NCBI GenBank assembly: GCA_947652605.1
Contig: OX393577.1
Span: 57,498,108-57,562,107 of the forward strand
DNA length: 64,000 nucleotides
DNA from: Elmis aenea
Lineage: Eukaryota > Arthropoda > Insecta > Coleoptera > Elmidae
Reading direction: 5' to 3'
This document shows, in pieces, positions 45,030 through 57,330 of the stretch. Numbering within the stretch: position 1 is the stretch's first letter; each line of letters starts with the position of its first letter. The position numbers and the translations under genes were made by a program. The notes below the pieces were generated by a model. It did no database searches. It had not been told where the DNA came from and saw only the letters and a program-made list of their open reading frames with translations.

Positions 45030-46184
45030 TTATTCTTATTTAAGAACAAGAAGTTGTTACACAGAAATTATTTGAGTTTTTTTTAATGTGGTTTAATGGA
45101 ATACCCTCCTAACTTTCGTGCTTAGTTAAAAGTAATTAATTATGATTATTATTCACTTTTTAGTGAATTGCTTATGGATGTAATTATTATTGTTACTATG
45201 CATAGTTCACAATTTGACTTAAAGGTTATTCTTAGTGGGCTTCTAATCTAAGGGAACTTGATTTAAATGTCACGGCCTCTTGATTATAGACCGAGTCCTG
45301 TCCTTCAAAGGAAAACCGTTTTCTACAAATTAATTACTAACGGCGACGCTTTTACTAGATACGTTAGCCTTATCCTATCATTAAAGCAGAACATGCAGAT
45401 TATCCAACTACAGAAAGCAAATGAATTTATTACGAAATTAAAAATGAGATAGATTACTTAAAAATGCTTAATTGATTTTAAAGGAACTAATACTTACAAC
45501 TCTGATATTTTTGATATAAAAAAATTTACATTTTTGCTACTCTTGCCAATTCAAATGTGTATCAAAATGATAAACTACGAGTGCGTCTGCATTCTTAAGT
45601 TGAGGTTTAGTGGTAGGAATTTTAAAACGGGTAAATAGAACCCAAAATGAACTTATCGATTTGTCGTAGGTACCTACTTTTACTGTTTTAAGAAATCCTT
45701 CGTAGGTACATTAAATATAGTTCAAAAACAAAGCTATTATTTCGAATCTTTAATATGTTCTTTGCAGTTGTCGATAGAAATCATTTGTTTATAGAAAATT
45801 ATTGATATTTTTATATTGTATAACACGGGTGGCTATTTATGTCCGCGTGCAAATATTTTTAAATATTCACATTTTGAAATGCCAGGTAATTTTTGCAATG
45901 AATGAAACAAACACATTACTGATTGTGAGGAGATGGATGAACAGTATATTATAATATTTGTATTAAATGAATATTTTCTATTTTCTACTAATAGAAATTT
46001 GTATTTAAACAACAACCAAAGAGACATAACTAAATTTTAAAACAAATATTAAATACGTTACCAATAGAAAGATATAATTAGACAAAAATAATAATTGCAC
46101 ATTTTACCTGTTTACTTTTCAAACAACATTAATTAAGTTGGTACCTACATACAATAAGAATTAAAATATAAGTTTTTATTGCGA
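45030..46184. other. No recognised feature
   Basis: AT-rich DNA. A 61-codon frame at 45,267-45,452 has no recognisable motif. Confidence 0.5.
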
Positions 46185-46860
46185 TTATTGTTGTTGAATG
46201 CTTTTTATTAAGTTTTTTATATCAGGTTGATATTTCGTTACGTTTAATAAAATGCTTGCTGATCTAGATTCATCCGTTAATGTATTTCTGAATTTATTTT
46301 TTATCCAATTCATTTGTGAAAACAGTGACTCACAGGCATATGTTGAATAAAATATGGATAAAATAGCCGACGCTAATTTCTTTAAAGACTTTAAAAACTA
46401 TTCTAGAATCGTTTGCCAGGCATTAATAATTTTGCTTTCAGAATTATTATTTATTCTTTCCTCCAAACGTTCCCTTTCTATAATCTCTAAATTTCCTTCA
46501 AGTCAATATATTGCATTTAATTGAAAATCAATTAAATGCATTCAAAAATTTCCTAATTTTAACCATTCAAAAATTTCCAAATCAAGCTCATCAACTTTGA
46601 TTATGTCTGGGTAAATTATCCCACTTAAATATAAGTAAGAAATCACTCTAACATCTCTTTAATTTGTTTTTGATTGCTTGAAGCTCATGCGTTAAGAAAC
46701 TAACTAAAGTAGCAAATATTAAGTAATTCCTTTAAAATGGATATAGGTTTCAATTTCGTTTTTACCATAAAAATTCTTTCAAAACGTTGATCTAAAAACA
46801 TTAATTTTGCTTTGAATATAAATGTCCCTATCTTTTGTCGAATCTAAAGCTTTTGTAATA
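46185..46860 (-). pseudogene. hAT transposase remnant with C-terminal dimerisation region
   Basis: From about 46,419 down to the stop at 46,185 the minus strand reads LKKLASAILSIFYSTYACES, LFSQMNWIKNKFRNTL, TDESRSASILLN and PDIKNLIKSIQQQ. This resembles the hATC dimerisation region (YACESLFSxMNxIKxKxRNxLTDE) of the DUF4371-type hATs. Upstream to about 46,860 other pieces (DELDLEIFEW, SKQN) fit the preceding part but are split by many stops. The copy is dead. Confidence 0.75.
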
Positions 46861-46966
46861 GTAATACGATTTACAATAGTGTTATTTAATTAATAGCTCT
46901 TGGCCAAAAGCTTATTTATTTACACACGAGTAGATGACAGTCTTAAAAGTCTTCTAGCATTTTTAT

Positions 46967-47391
46967 CAGGGGTTTGGAGCGGAGCTCGGAGCTGGAGCAC
47001 GGAGCAGTGGAGCAATGGGTGTTTGCCCGGAGCAGGAGCGGAGCCCGGAGCAAATAATTTTGATTGATCCACTGCTCCAGTTTATTATGTAAAATTTAAA
47101 AAAAAAATTGTTTTCCCCTTTTTTCAACGTTTGAAGATCAATAATCTGTTCTTTGAAACATTTATTTAGCTTCACTTGTTTGTTAGGGCTAAATATTGTT
47201 ATTTTTGACTAACTTCTACATATCCGATAAAATTAAAACTTTATTTTTAGAAGCATTTTTGTTAAATCAAAACAACTTTTTTTTTAAATCTTAACAATAT
47301 TTGGAGCATGGAGCGGAGCTGGAGCAGGCATTTTGATGCCGAAGCGAAGCTGGAGCGGAGCAATTAAAAAATTGCCTGCTCCAAACCCCTG
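46967..47391. mobile_element. hAT MITE family G, copy 1 (GGAGC-rich)
   Basis: The element runs from CAGGGGTTTGGAGCGG to TGCTCCAAACCCCTG. The 8-bp target duplication ATTTTTAT lies at 46,959-46,966 and 47,392-47,399. Both ends have many GGAGC/GGAGCGGAGC units. The 425-bp body is non-coding. Copy 2 is at 62,042-62,470. Confidence 0.93.
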
Positions 47392-47399
47392 ATTTTTAT

Positions 47400-48757
47400 A
47401 TACAAAAAAAGGGAATTTGTTTTTGAAATTATTTTTATTTACCTTTCAGATATACCATCAAAGACGAATATGCAACAACGGAAAAACAAGAACAATAAAA
47501 TGGTGGAAAATGAACAGAACAGAAACTTGTCAAAAAATTGTAATTTTTTAAAAACACAAATTTGTGTGATATTTAACAAACCATTGTGCCAAAATAAAAG
47601 TTTGCTAAAATACACTTAAATTCATTAAAATAAGTTGTTACTTTTGCAAAATCCTATACAAGAAACCTTTTTCGTCAGTAGCAAACCAACGAAAGCAGAG
47701 GTTGCTTCTGACAAAGTCGAGAGTCTTTAAAATGATACAGCATTGTTACAAGAAATTCTTAATAGAGAAAGATTGGGAATTTTTCATTAAAATTATTAAT
47801 TTTAAGCAAACAAATAACTACAATTATATCAGCATTTGTCTTTCTTTATTTACTTTTTCAAATAATTTATTCCACGGGTTCTTCTTGTGCCTCATATTCT
47901 TGTATAATAAAAATTGCATTCGATAACTTCTGCAGACAAAAGAAATTACAATTAACCCTGTAATTTGTTGCGTTTGTATCTGTCTGTGCTTACTCCTTAT
48001 CATTCCAAACATGTTCCACATATTCTTTGTTTTTGTCGTGATATACGCAAAACTTTCATGACTAACTTGCTACTTTATACACCAAGACCGTCTCAAGAAA
48101 GTTTCGTTGGTCATTACCAGCTTCAACCTTTAGTAAAACTTTGGTCTGTCTCGATACAAACTTGTGGTCTGCTAACTAAACTGGACTTCTCGGTCAAGGT
48201 TGTGGTACCAGAAAATCATAACGATGGAACAGAGAGTTATGTAAACACCACAAGCTACAGAATTTGCAAACTTTTGACATTAATCACAAGAAACATTATC
48301 TATACGGTGTACCAAATGACTTGATCAACTACTTGTATCTCGTTTATTTAAAGAGCCACCGAATCATTGTGTCACCTGTATCATATAAGAAAAAACGTAT
48401 AAATAATCTTTATACTTGTACAATTGTGAAGAAAATAACTTTAAATTAGTGTATTTTTTTTGAGACAATAAAAATCTGTATAGGTACACTTCTTCAATGT
48501 ATACTTACTTATTGGCTATACGCTAATTTACACAAATATTCATCAAGTGTTTTGTTTCTCTAAACCACCATTAATGTTTTGGTTTAATATGAGCGCCATA
48601 TTAGTTTTTAAGTATTTTATTTAATATTATTCCTTATATTTTAAGAAAAATTTGCTGAAAATTTTGACTGCACCCTTGACAATGCACTATCGCCTCAATA
48701 CAATAAAAAATGTACCTACAAAAATTCGGTGCATGGATTTCGTATAAGCTTAATCAT
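47400..48757. other. No recognised feature
   Basis: AT-rich DNA. The 119-codon frame at 47,965-48,324 shows no domain I can name and starts with a non-ATG codon. I do not call it a gene. Confidence 0.45.
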
Positions 48758-48913
48758 AAAGCTGAGGTTTTTCAGTTTCCGCCATAATCTCCAGACCTCG
48801 CGCCGTCTGATTATCACTTTTTTTTGCCACTGCCGAATGCAGTTTGTGGATTTACATTCAATGAAGATTAAGAGATGCCGACTTTTTTTTACAATATTTT
48901 TTATTGCACCTAG
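48758..48913 (+). pseudogene. Mariner transposase C-terminal fragment
   Basis: The plus strand reads AEVFQFPP, a stop, then SPDLAPSDYHFFLPLPNAV, CGFTFNED and FFYNIFYC. SPDLAPSDYHxF is the diagnostic mariner motif that holds the third catalytic Asp (D34D). No terminal repeats were found nearby. Confidence 0.75.
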
Positions 48914-48984
48914 CTACTTTAGCCAACCAGCAATATGTCTTTATAATAGTTATACTTAAGTTAAGAATTCACCCGTTGATGTCT

Positions 48985-50355
48985 TCTTGTTTTTCTGCAT
49001 TCTTGTTTTCAAGAACGACACAACCGCACAGTGCTTTGCTTTACACTAACTCAAACGGCTTTGTTCGGAGTAGTTTATTTTGGAATCGCTGTATTATTTT
49101 AATGTTAGTTTTACCAGCACACCCCCAAAGTTGTATGCCGTAGGTCCATACTGACTTTAGTATTTGTGTATATATTAAAAGATTATTTTTTAAGTGGAAG
49201 TTTAGATTTTCTATTCATTAGCCAAAATAATTTTCTATATTTGAAGCCTAGCTCTTCACGTTTTTTTTTTAAATGTGTTCTTTCCACTTAAATTTAATGT
49301 ACAGGTTCATGCCTAAATATTTAGCTGTGTTAGAAGGTGGAATTTTGTTGTTGTTTAATACCACTGGCAGGTGTTCTACTGATCTGTTATTTGTGAAATT
49401 CACTTGCACTGTTTTGGTTTCGTTTAGTTTGATGCGCCATGTTTTAGTCTATTCGTAGAATTGATTTGTTGCGTTCTGGAGTTTTTCTATTGGTTCTTCA
49501 ATAGTTGTTTTGATGGTTAGAAATAATGAAGAACAGATCTTTTTTCCTCAAGTGCCTTCTATTTCGTGTGTTATTCTGTGCACTTGATCGATAGTGGAGT
49601 GCTTGCTTCTAAAGTTCTAAATCCAAATTGGTGTTCAGGTATTAGGTTTTTACTGTTTATAATTGGTTTCAGTCTTTTCAATAAGAGTTTTTCAAATAAT
49701 TGAGATAAGACTGGTAGTAACAATATTGGTCTATAGGACGGCGTCATCAGGTGGTTTCCCAGGTTTGGATATCATTATGACTTTCCACATGCTGCAGTCG
49801 GAATGCAGTATTTATCATATAGGTACGTCAGTTTAACAATAGCTTTCTGTGGTAGATATTTTAATATTTCGGCTGTGATTAAATCATACCCTGGTGCTTT
49901 TTTAGAGTAAATATTTCCTTTGATTTCCTCCGCTACTTCTTTAGGTGTTACCCTCGGCATTTCTTCTAGTTTTCTATTTTCTTCGTTTGTTAGTTCATAT
50001 CCATGGTCTTCATTTGGCTGAAAAGTGTTTTTTAAATGATTAGCAAAGACGGTCAGCTTTTTGTTTATTTAAACTATTGGGCGTTTTAGCTTTGGAGTCG
50101 CTTTCCATTAAGAGTATTCAGTGTCTGTATAAGTTGTCAGCTCTCTCTGGTATGTTTCTATTGATTGATTATTAATTTTATTTATTTCCTTTTTTAGCTG
50201 TTGTGTTAGCCTATTCACAGTAACTTTGTCTTCAGGAAATCTGGTAGTTTTCCATTTTTTCCGTGCCTTTCTCTTTTTCGTTATTAGTTCTTTTATTTCT
50301 CTTAAGTGGGTATTACCTATCGTTTTTCGCTTTATTACTGGTGTGTAATCATGCA
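48985..50355 (-). pseudogene. Jockey-type LINE ORF2 remnant
   Basis: In broken minus frames the order is VIKRKTIGNTHLREIKELI, KKRKARKKWKTTRF (linker after the endonuclease), VTPKEVAEEIKGNIYSKKAP with GYDLITAEILKYLP (start of RT) and KVIMISKPGKPP. Then follow HSTIDQVHRI, TKTWRIKLNETKTVQVNF, KYLGMNLYIKFKWKEHI and the C-terminus. The RT palm with GVPQGS and FADD is missing between LFLTIKT and TIEEPIEKL, so the copy is internally deleted as well as frameshifted. It is closely related to the 23-kb jockey copy. Confidence 0.8.
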
Positions 50356-51250
50356 GACCTGGCTCAAAAGTTGATGTGCTTTTAAAAATACGACTTTTTA
50401 ATTATGTGGAATCAAGAAATTGATGGATATCTTGAAGGAACTAACGAATAATGAACGAAAATAGATAACTGATTAATCGTAATTTCGTAATTAATGTTGT
50501 TAAATAAGTTAAACAAATTTTGTGCTCGTTTAAATGGCACAAACTTATTGAACAACCCGAAAAATAGATTTTAATTAAGTGAAACACATTGAGACATAGA
50601 AGCACTACATAGGTTAAGAAACTTTTTCGGATGTTGTCTGTAAGTAATTTAAGTGGCGGTTTTAAAATTCCGTTAATAAATATTTTAACGTAAACATCTT
50701 TGCCACTGGCAAAAGCAATATTTTTTAACGTCGACAAACTTTTTACTCACGATTTTAATTATTTAATTTAAATGCTTAAAGGTTACAAGAAAATGTGTTG
50801 GGTTCCAAATTAAGTTAATAAAGAAAATTTTCAGTCAGTTTGATGGTGTTTTAATGAATGTTTATGGTAAAGCCATAAGATTGATAACACAGTTTTTGAC
50901 ACCACTGAAGCAATTAATACTTGCATGCAACTGTTTTGTTTTCTAATCACTGCTTCCTGATTGGGGTTGCCGTATTGTGTTTCTACTCCCCTTACTCATT
51001 AGTTCTCTTATTTCAACGCCACAAAGCAACTGATTTCGTTAAATTGATGAAAGGACGGCATTGTATGTTATTGATTAGTTAACTTTACGGTCATATATTT
51101 CTTTGAAAATAGGTATATATAAAAACAGCTGTATTAAAACGTTTTAAGTTTAAATAAATAAATTTTTGTAAAATTAAGCATTTGTATGTGTAAGTTTGAA
51201 AAATATCAATTTCAAAATGTTTTTAGAATGTACATATATTTATTACATTT
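50356..51250. other. No recognised feature
   Basis: AT-rich DNA; no domain in the short open frames. Confidence 0.45.
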
Positions 51251-51254
51251 TTTT

Positions 51255-51848
51255 TTAACGCAAAACCATTATCCAACCAAATTAATAAATAATATTATCA
51301 AACAGCAAACACACAAGTTTTATAACAACCATAACAACAATAATAACAGCAAAAACAAAGAAAAAATAGAGACATTTCAATTTATTCCATTACCATACAT
51401 TGCCACTCTATCAGAAAAATTGAACAGCATTGTAAAGCCATATAATCTCAAAATTGCACATAAAAATTCCAATAATCTAACACAATTATTCACTAAACCT
51501 AAAGATCCCATTAAAGATTGTAAAAAGACCCACACTGTGTATAAAATTCCATGTAAAAATTGTAAGGGAATTTACATCGGACAAACCAAACATACCTCGA
51601 AAAAAGAATCCAAGCTCACAAATATACAAAAAACTGTAGCACGGCGTTAAATAAATATACAAAAAATGCATCACACACTTTTATTTTTAATGAAACAACA
51701 ATTTTAAAACAAGAATTCAAAGATAAACCAAGGCAAATTATTGAAATGTTGGAAATTCAACAACACAAACACTGTATCAATGATAAAACAGACATTCAAA
51801 AGCTAAGCTCCATATACAACAATTTAATTAAACCTAACCAAATTGATT
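51255..51848 (+). pseudogene. Penelope-like element: C-terminal part with GIY-YIG endonuclease start
   Basis: The frame holds LTQNHYPTKLINNIIKQQ (linker after the RT), an Asn-rich stretch, FIPLPYIATLSEKLNSIVKP, then THTVYKIPCKNCKGIYIGQT. The last is the beginning of a GIY-YIG nuclease with the CKxC pair seen in Penelope-like elements. A frameshift at about 51,590 breaks it. Downstream pieces in other frames continue the domain (KYTKNASHTFIFNETTIL, EFKDKPRQIIEMLEIQQH) and end SIYNNLIKPNQID. The RT itself is missing. The open frame's nominal start at 51,186 is upstream of the recognisable part. Confidence 0.82.
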
Positions 51849-52290
51849 AAAAATCAAAACTTTACCGAGTCCAAACCTGTTATCTATGATTAGAAACACG
51901 TTAGCGACATCGTCGTTTGAAAATTAAAACTACAGTACACATCCGCCCATTGACCACGTTTTTAAATTGTATATTTTGTGATCGTCTTTTTAAAATCTCG
52001 TTTAATCTGTTTTAATCTGTTTTAATCTTTTATTAAAGCATGTACATTTATTAATGGTAACAATTTTTAAAAATATTTTTAATATTGTTGCATTTGTGCA
52101 AAATACTTATTAGGTAAAATAAAAATTTTTATGTGATTTTATGTAACTATTTATGTTAATTAATAATTATTGTAGAAAAATGTTTACGAAGTCAAAAAGG
52201 AAAAAATAAAACCAGCTTGAAAAAGGTGAAAAAACTGCACCGAAACGTAGCAAAGAATCTATCAGTTTATTTATACCTTACAACCCATTA
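51849..52290 (+). other. 3' region of the Penelope-like element with a ribozyme-like stem
   Basis: The non-coding tail ends in a segment where GGTG (52,225-52,228) pairs with CACC (52,238-52,241), followed by GAAAC (52,242-52,246) and preceded by CTTGA. Penelope-like elements are known to carry hammerhead ribozymes with stem II followed by GAAA; here the CUGANGA box is incomplete. Confidence 0.45.
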
Positions 52291-52748
52291 ACAATAAAAA
52301 TTATTATATTTATTACTGTATTATGCTTTAGCCAAGTAGCTGACATGTCAGTATAGATTACCCCATCGTTGTTCAGAACTTATTGTGATACTTCTTTAAA
52401 TAAAATATTTTTTAACCAGCTTAAATTGTGTCTCAGCAAATTATTGTTATAAAAAAAAACTAGTACGCTTTGCTTTTGTATACTTGTATAAATTTAAACT
52501 TATAAATTTGAAAATAAAAATTAATGACCACATTATTTAATTCCATTGCAAATTAGGGTTCCCATAATATTTTTTTCCTCAACCGGGACGTTTCAAAACG
52601 TCTACTTAAAAAACCTTGGACTAATGTAAAAAACAGAATATTTTTATTACGTAATGCAGTTTTAAGAAACATTTGCAAAAATACAGACGTTTAACATAAA
52701 CTCCACTTTCAAAACATAATTTGATAAATTACAAACACACTTATTATA
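52291..52748. other. No recognised feature
   Basis: AT-rich spacer. Confidence 0.5.
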
Positions 52749-53366
52749 TACAGGGTGTGTAAAAATTGGCGGAAGAGCTACACGTGGCGATGTTCTTCGT
52801 AAAATTCTAAGTCGAAAATCTTAATGCGAAAATGTTGTACCATGCTTGCTGTGTCTGCAAGAGGTCCTCAAAGTTTTGACATTTTGTCCTTTAATAAGCG
52901 TTATTATTTAATATTTTTTAATGAAAAAGCTGCAATTTGGAATAAAAATAAATTTCGAATAGTATTTTTTCCTAGATATTGTGTTCTTCCTTTCAAAAAT
53001 TGGTGTTGAAAATATGTAAATCACTAATTTGAATGAAAATAATACACATAACAACATTGTCATTAGCTGTCATCTCTGTTTTTCTCGTAATTATTTCTAG
53101 TTTGTATTAGACGATACCTAAAAGAATGCAGGTATGTTTACGAACTGAAGGCTTTTAATTCGAACAAAAATTGTAAATACCTAAGTAAAAATTGCTGATA
53201 AAAAAATGTTCAAACGCAAATCAATGTATGCAATGTTGCCAATTTTTTTTCTCTTTAAATGGTTCCTGAGGCCATAGGAACATTTTGGTATCAAGATTTT
53301 CGACTTATAATTTTACGAAGAACATCGTCACGTGTAGCGCTTCCGCCAATTTATACACACCCTGTA
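52749..53366. mobile_element. MITE family M1, copy 2 (no internal duplication)
   Basis: The ends are TACAGGGTGTGTAAAAAT and TTTATACACACCCTGTA. The interior matches copy 1 at 5.3 kb over its whole length, but with only one 290-bp unit. The length is 618 bp. It has no transposase. Confidence 0.88.
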
Positions 53367-53941
53367 TATATTTGTATTATTACCCACTACCCTAAAAAGA
53401 GCAACGTTGTTACATCAGTTAGCAATTTGCAACAAGAAAACTGATTGAAAAGATGTTTAGGAAAAAAGAGTAATCACACTTACCTGACACCAAATCAGAT
53501 GTAGATACGATGGATCAAATGACTCGTTGCTATAGTTTGAAATAAATAACAAAAAGATAGCCATTACTCATACTTAGCAAGATGATTGTCATTAGTGTAA
53601 TAAATGCATTCATTATTTGGAAAGCGCTCAACTGTAATTTTGATAAAAACCATAAAAGGCGCCGAAATTTTTTAATATAAGGCTAGCAATAAGCCAAGTG
53701 TGGAAGTGAGATTTAAAAAAACAATTTAAATCGCCAACAAGTACTATTCTGGAAAAACTTTTATCAAAGAATATAGGTTTTTTCCAGTAATGGCTTTTGT
53801 ACTAATTCATGTACTAATACATAAACTAGCTAATACACAGGCCTTAACAACGAAACTTAACTGTAAATGACATTTGTGTACCTAGATTAGGTTCAAGAAA
53901 TTTAAGCAGAGCAGATGTGCATATCTTAAGAAATCAGTACT
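53367..53941. other. No recognised feature
   Basis: AT-rich spacer without a notable signal. Confidence 0.5.
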
Positions 53942-54179
53942 AATATGGGCAGTGACGGACTGGGAACAAAAACCGGCTCGGGCATTCAGATTATAGAGGC
54001 CCACAGCCAGGGTTGGTCAAAATTTGATTTTTATATAAAAAATCAACAATCATTGATTTAAATTTAAAAAATCAACAACTTTTGATGTTTTTTTTTTTTT
54101 TAAACTTGACTATTATTTTTCCTTTTCACAACTAATTTATTAATTTTTCACGTTACATTATATTCTCTAAACAGCGTCA

Positions 54180-54640
54180 TTAAAAAAGAATGCAAAAAAT
54201 GGAATAATTGTTTATTATGAATTTTATTGTTAACTTTTTTAGTTCTTTATAAAAGTTGGTGCATTACCTCAAACTAATTTTAAGATGAAATTTTTTTATA
54301 AAAATTCATACACACTAAATTTTACCTATTTCAAATATATTCACAAGAGTAATGTGCCCTTATTGAAGAGGTACAAAAAAACCTCAGGAGGAAAGATTAT
54401 TTAGAATTAAAAATAAAACCAAATGTAAAATTTAACGTTAAAATTCCAATTTTTATTTTTGAAGCAAGTAATTTTAACATTAAAAAAAACTGCAACAAAT
54501 GGAAAAGCTTTTTATTATCGGTCTCTCAAAAAATTTTATTCTTAGGAAAAGTTGGTGCATGGTCTAAAACTAATTTTAAGTTTCAAAAAAATACGGGCAC
54601 TTTACTCTTGCGAATATTTCTAAAATCGCTAAAATCTAGT
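54180..54640 (+). repeat. Diverged repeat R, two copies in tandem
   Basis: Two diverged copies begin at about 54,190 and 54,487 (TGCAAAAAATGGA / TGCAACAAATGGA) and share AAAAGTTGGTGCAT and CTAATTTTAAG. A third copy begins at about 61,655 and a reversed piece lies at about 61,900-62,030. Confidence 0.5.
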
Positions 54641-54641
54641 G

Positions 54642-54886
54642 CAGGGGTTCCCAAAGTTTTGACCAGGCGGGACAAATTGTAAACTTGGAATATTTGGCGG
54701 GCCAAAAAAAAAGTTTTTTTGAGACTTTGATTTGTGGAGAACCAAGAAAAACTCAAAATGTCAAAACATGTAGATAGGTATATATAATTTTTTTGTGAAA
54801 AGCAAATTATCTGGTATGAATTCAAGATGGCGGATTGTCTGACATCGCGCGGGCCGTATTTTTAGGGTTCGCGGGCCGCATTTGTC
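54642..54886. mobile_element. hAT-like insertion with an atypical right end
   Basis: It starts CAGGGGTTCCCAAAG and is flanked by ATCTAGTG at 54,634-54,641 and 54,887-54,894. The right end reads GCGGGCCGCATTTGTC rather than the expected CTTTGGGAACCCCTG. Internal GGCGGGCC and GCGCGGGCC phrases fit the known hAT type with this left end. Confidence 0.75.
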
Positions 54887-55386
54887 ATCTAGTGTCATGA
54901 ATTTTTCTTGATATTTTTCCAGCTTAAAATTAATTTTAGAGCATGCATCAACTTTTACTACCCACTAAAAGCTTTATATGGTAAATACTTACACAGACTT
55001 AATAAACTCGCATCAATATATTTATTACGAATCTATTTGTTAAACAATGTGTTTTATAAAATAAGCAGATTATGAAACTACTATTTACACATACACACGC
55101 CATCTATAGCTATAGGCTTCAGGGTTCGGATAATATCGGGACTATTTCTGAAGCACGAGTGGCGCGATCAAACATACGACGCTATTGCGTATTGTGGAGC
55201 CCCAGAAAAATATTAAGATTGAATACGGCCCGTATTAAACGGGAAAATGTTATAATCATAATTTTGCGCTCCTTATACTTCAGCGCCGAACTTATTAATC
55301 CCGTAGCTTAGACTGGCCCATTCGGGCACCGGCCCTTCGGGCATTTGCCCGAACTGCCCGATGGCCAGTCCGGGCCTGAATATGGG

Positions 55387-56431
55387 ATTAGAAGGGCGAT
55401 GTATAGGTAGCAACCAGAGACACCCTTGTGAACAGCGCACGCGTGTAAAAATCCCAACGCTAGTTCTTGCCTTCGTTCATATACTGGTTTTACTGTCCAC
55501 TAGTTCGTAATTTTATCCGATAGCTGCTGAAACAGTCTGGTGTCTGAGGAACTATCAGAGACTCTGCCGAAACACCTCATCGATAATGCAGTAACGCTGA
55601 TCTGTCATCGAATCGTTGCCTTGTTGTCATCTTTTGTAACTAGAAAATTCTTAATACATTTAGATTTTTATAGTCTACTCAATATTAGACTGTAATTTTT
55701 TTTATGTAACAACACTGAAAATTCATTCGTAAAACTTTTGCGTGATATTTGATTACTGAAAAAATTAAACCGATTACTAATGGTCTCGCTGTGCACGATA
55801 AACGCAATTACCCTTAACAAGTGTTTCTTTCCAAAGTGCAATTAATTTAAAATATAGCACCTCTAGTGTACAATCAAGCATCATTAGCACTGCAGTGACA
55901 TTAATTTCAAATGCATCCGTCTGGGGGCGCTATGTGTCCGCCCTAGTCTCATTGATCCCAGCACCTGCATTTTCTCGTCCTGGTGCATGTCCGTCACGTG
56001 ATTACAAAATTACTGCGATGTTCACTAATGAGCTAATATTTGTTAACGGTAATTGATCATTTATGGGGCATATGTATTTTGATTGCAATAAATAATTCAT
56101 AATATTAATGTATTGGCTTTATTTGATGTATTATTTTATATGTTAGTCAAATAAAATGACGTAGATCAATGTGTTAACACGTCGATAATAAAGAGCAAAG
56201 TAATTATTAAGTACAAACTTCAAATTGGAACATTTATTATGTTCCTTAAAGCTTTTTTCTTGACATCTGACTTTTGTTTAGGTTTAAACTTGAACGAAAA
56301 CTTACGAATATATTTTAAAACATTGAAATTCATACATATATAATTCACAAAAGTTTACCTACTCGTATTCTGAATCAAACCGTGTATTGGCTAGATAATT
56401 AAAGAAATATTTGTTATAATTAAAATTAAAA
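55387..56431. other. No recognised feature
   Basis: Mixed composition with no open frame of note. GC is higher at 55,410-55,600. Confidence 0.45.
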
Positions 56432-56479
56432 TTATAATAATTTGAATAAGGATAATGTAAAATACCGTTTATTAAAAAA

Positions 56480-57330
56480 GTTGTGTGAGCCTAGAAGGGG
56501 CCCCAAATTATCTGAAGGGAGCGCCAAGAAAGAGTCTAATCTCCTCAAAGGGCTTGGGTGGTCGTTGGCTTGTTGACATAAACTTTTGACTTCAAAAAAC
56601 CTGAGAGAAAGAAGTTCAAAGGCGTTAAATCGCACGATCTAGGCAGCCAATTCTGGTCGCCCAAACAGGAGATCACACGACCAGGGAATGTCTCATGCAA
56701 TAATGCCATTGTTTTACGTGATGTGTGGCAAGTGGCACCGTCCTGTTAGAAGCACATGTCTTCGAGGTCCAGATTATCAATTTGAGGCACAAAACACTAG
56801 GTTATCATGCACCGATATCGTTCGCCATTGACTGTTTGTACATTCCCGGCAGCGTTTTCGAAGAAAAATGGTTCAATGATGCCTTTAGCCCAAAATCCAC
56901 ACCAAACAGTGACACGTTTGGGATGAATTTCCTTCTCGTGAAACACACGTGGGTTTTCGTCACTTCAAATGCGGCAATTTTGCTTGTTAACAAAAGCTAT
57001 CAACATAAAAATGGGCCTCATCGCTAAAGCTGATTTTGTTGGAAACTCACCGTTCACTTGTTGTTATTCAATGACCTATTTGACGAACTCTCTTTGCTGT
57101 GTATGGTCTGTAAGCTTGAGTTGTTGAGTCAGTTAGATTTTGTAGGGATGAATACACTAATCTTTCTTGAGAGTACGCTGCATGGTGCTTCTTGAAATAT
57201 CCAATTCTTGAGCACGATGCCGAATCGTTGTTTCCATACTCTCGGGCACATTTTGGCGAACAACCGTGATGTATTCTGCTGAACGATCAAGACGAATCGT
57301 TGCAGTCAAACTTTCACAATTTTTGAAACA
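56480..57330 (-). pseudogene. Mariner/IS630-like transposase pseudogene
   Basis: Across stops and slips the minus strand reads PESMETTIRHRAQELDISRS with TMQRTLKKD (helix-turn-helix region), FPTKSALAMRPIF, ENPRVFHEKEIHPKRVTVW with CGFWAKGIIEPFFFE, QDGATCHTSRKTM (second catalytic Asp) and NWLPRSCDLTPLNFFLSGF with LKSKVYVNKP (last catalytic region). This is the full order of the DDE_3-type mariner transposase family also represented at 10.2 kb. At least five stops interrupt it. It cannot be functional. Confidence 0.85.

Larger units (their letters stand above)
53950..55378. mobile_element. hAT element (CAGTGACGGACTGG ends) with nested hAT
   Basis: The left end CAGTGACGGACTGGG and right end CCAGTCCGGGCCTG are imperfect inverted repeats. 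The 8-bp target duplication AATATGGG lies at 53,942-53,949 and 55,379-55,386. The 1.43-kb body has no transposase frame. A second hAT-like left end (CAGGGTTGGTCAAAA) lies at 54,012, and a 245-bp insertion at 54,642-54,886. Confidence 0.85.

Noticed and set aside
47965..48324. 119-codon open frame on the plus strand
   Set aside because: It starts with TTG. No motif, no related frame elsewhere in the window and no splice context that would support an exon.
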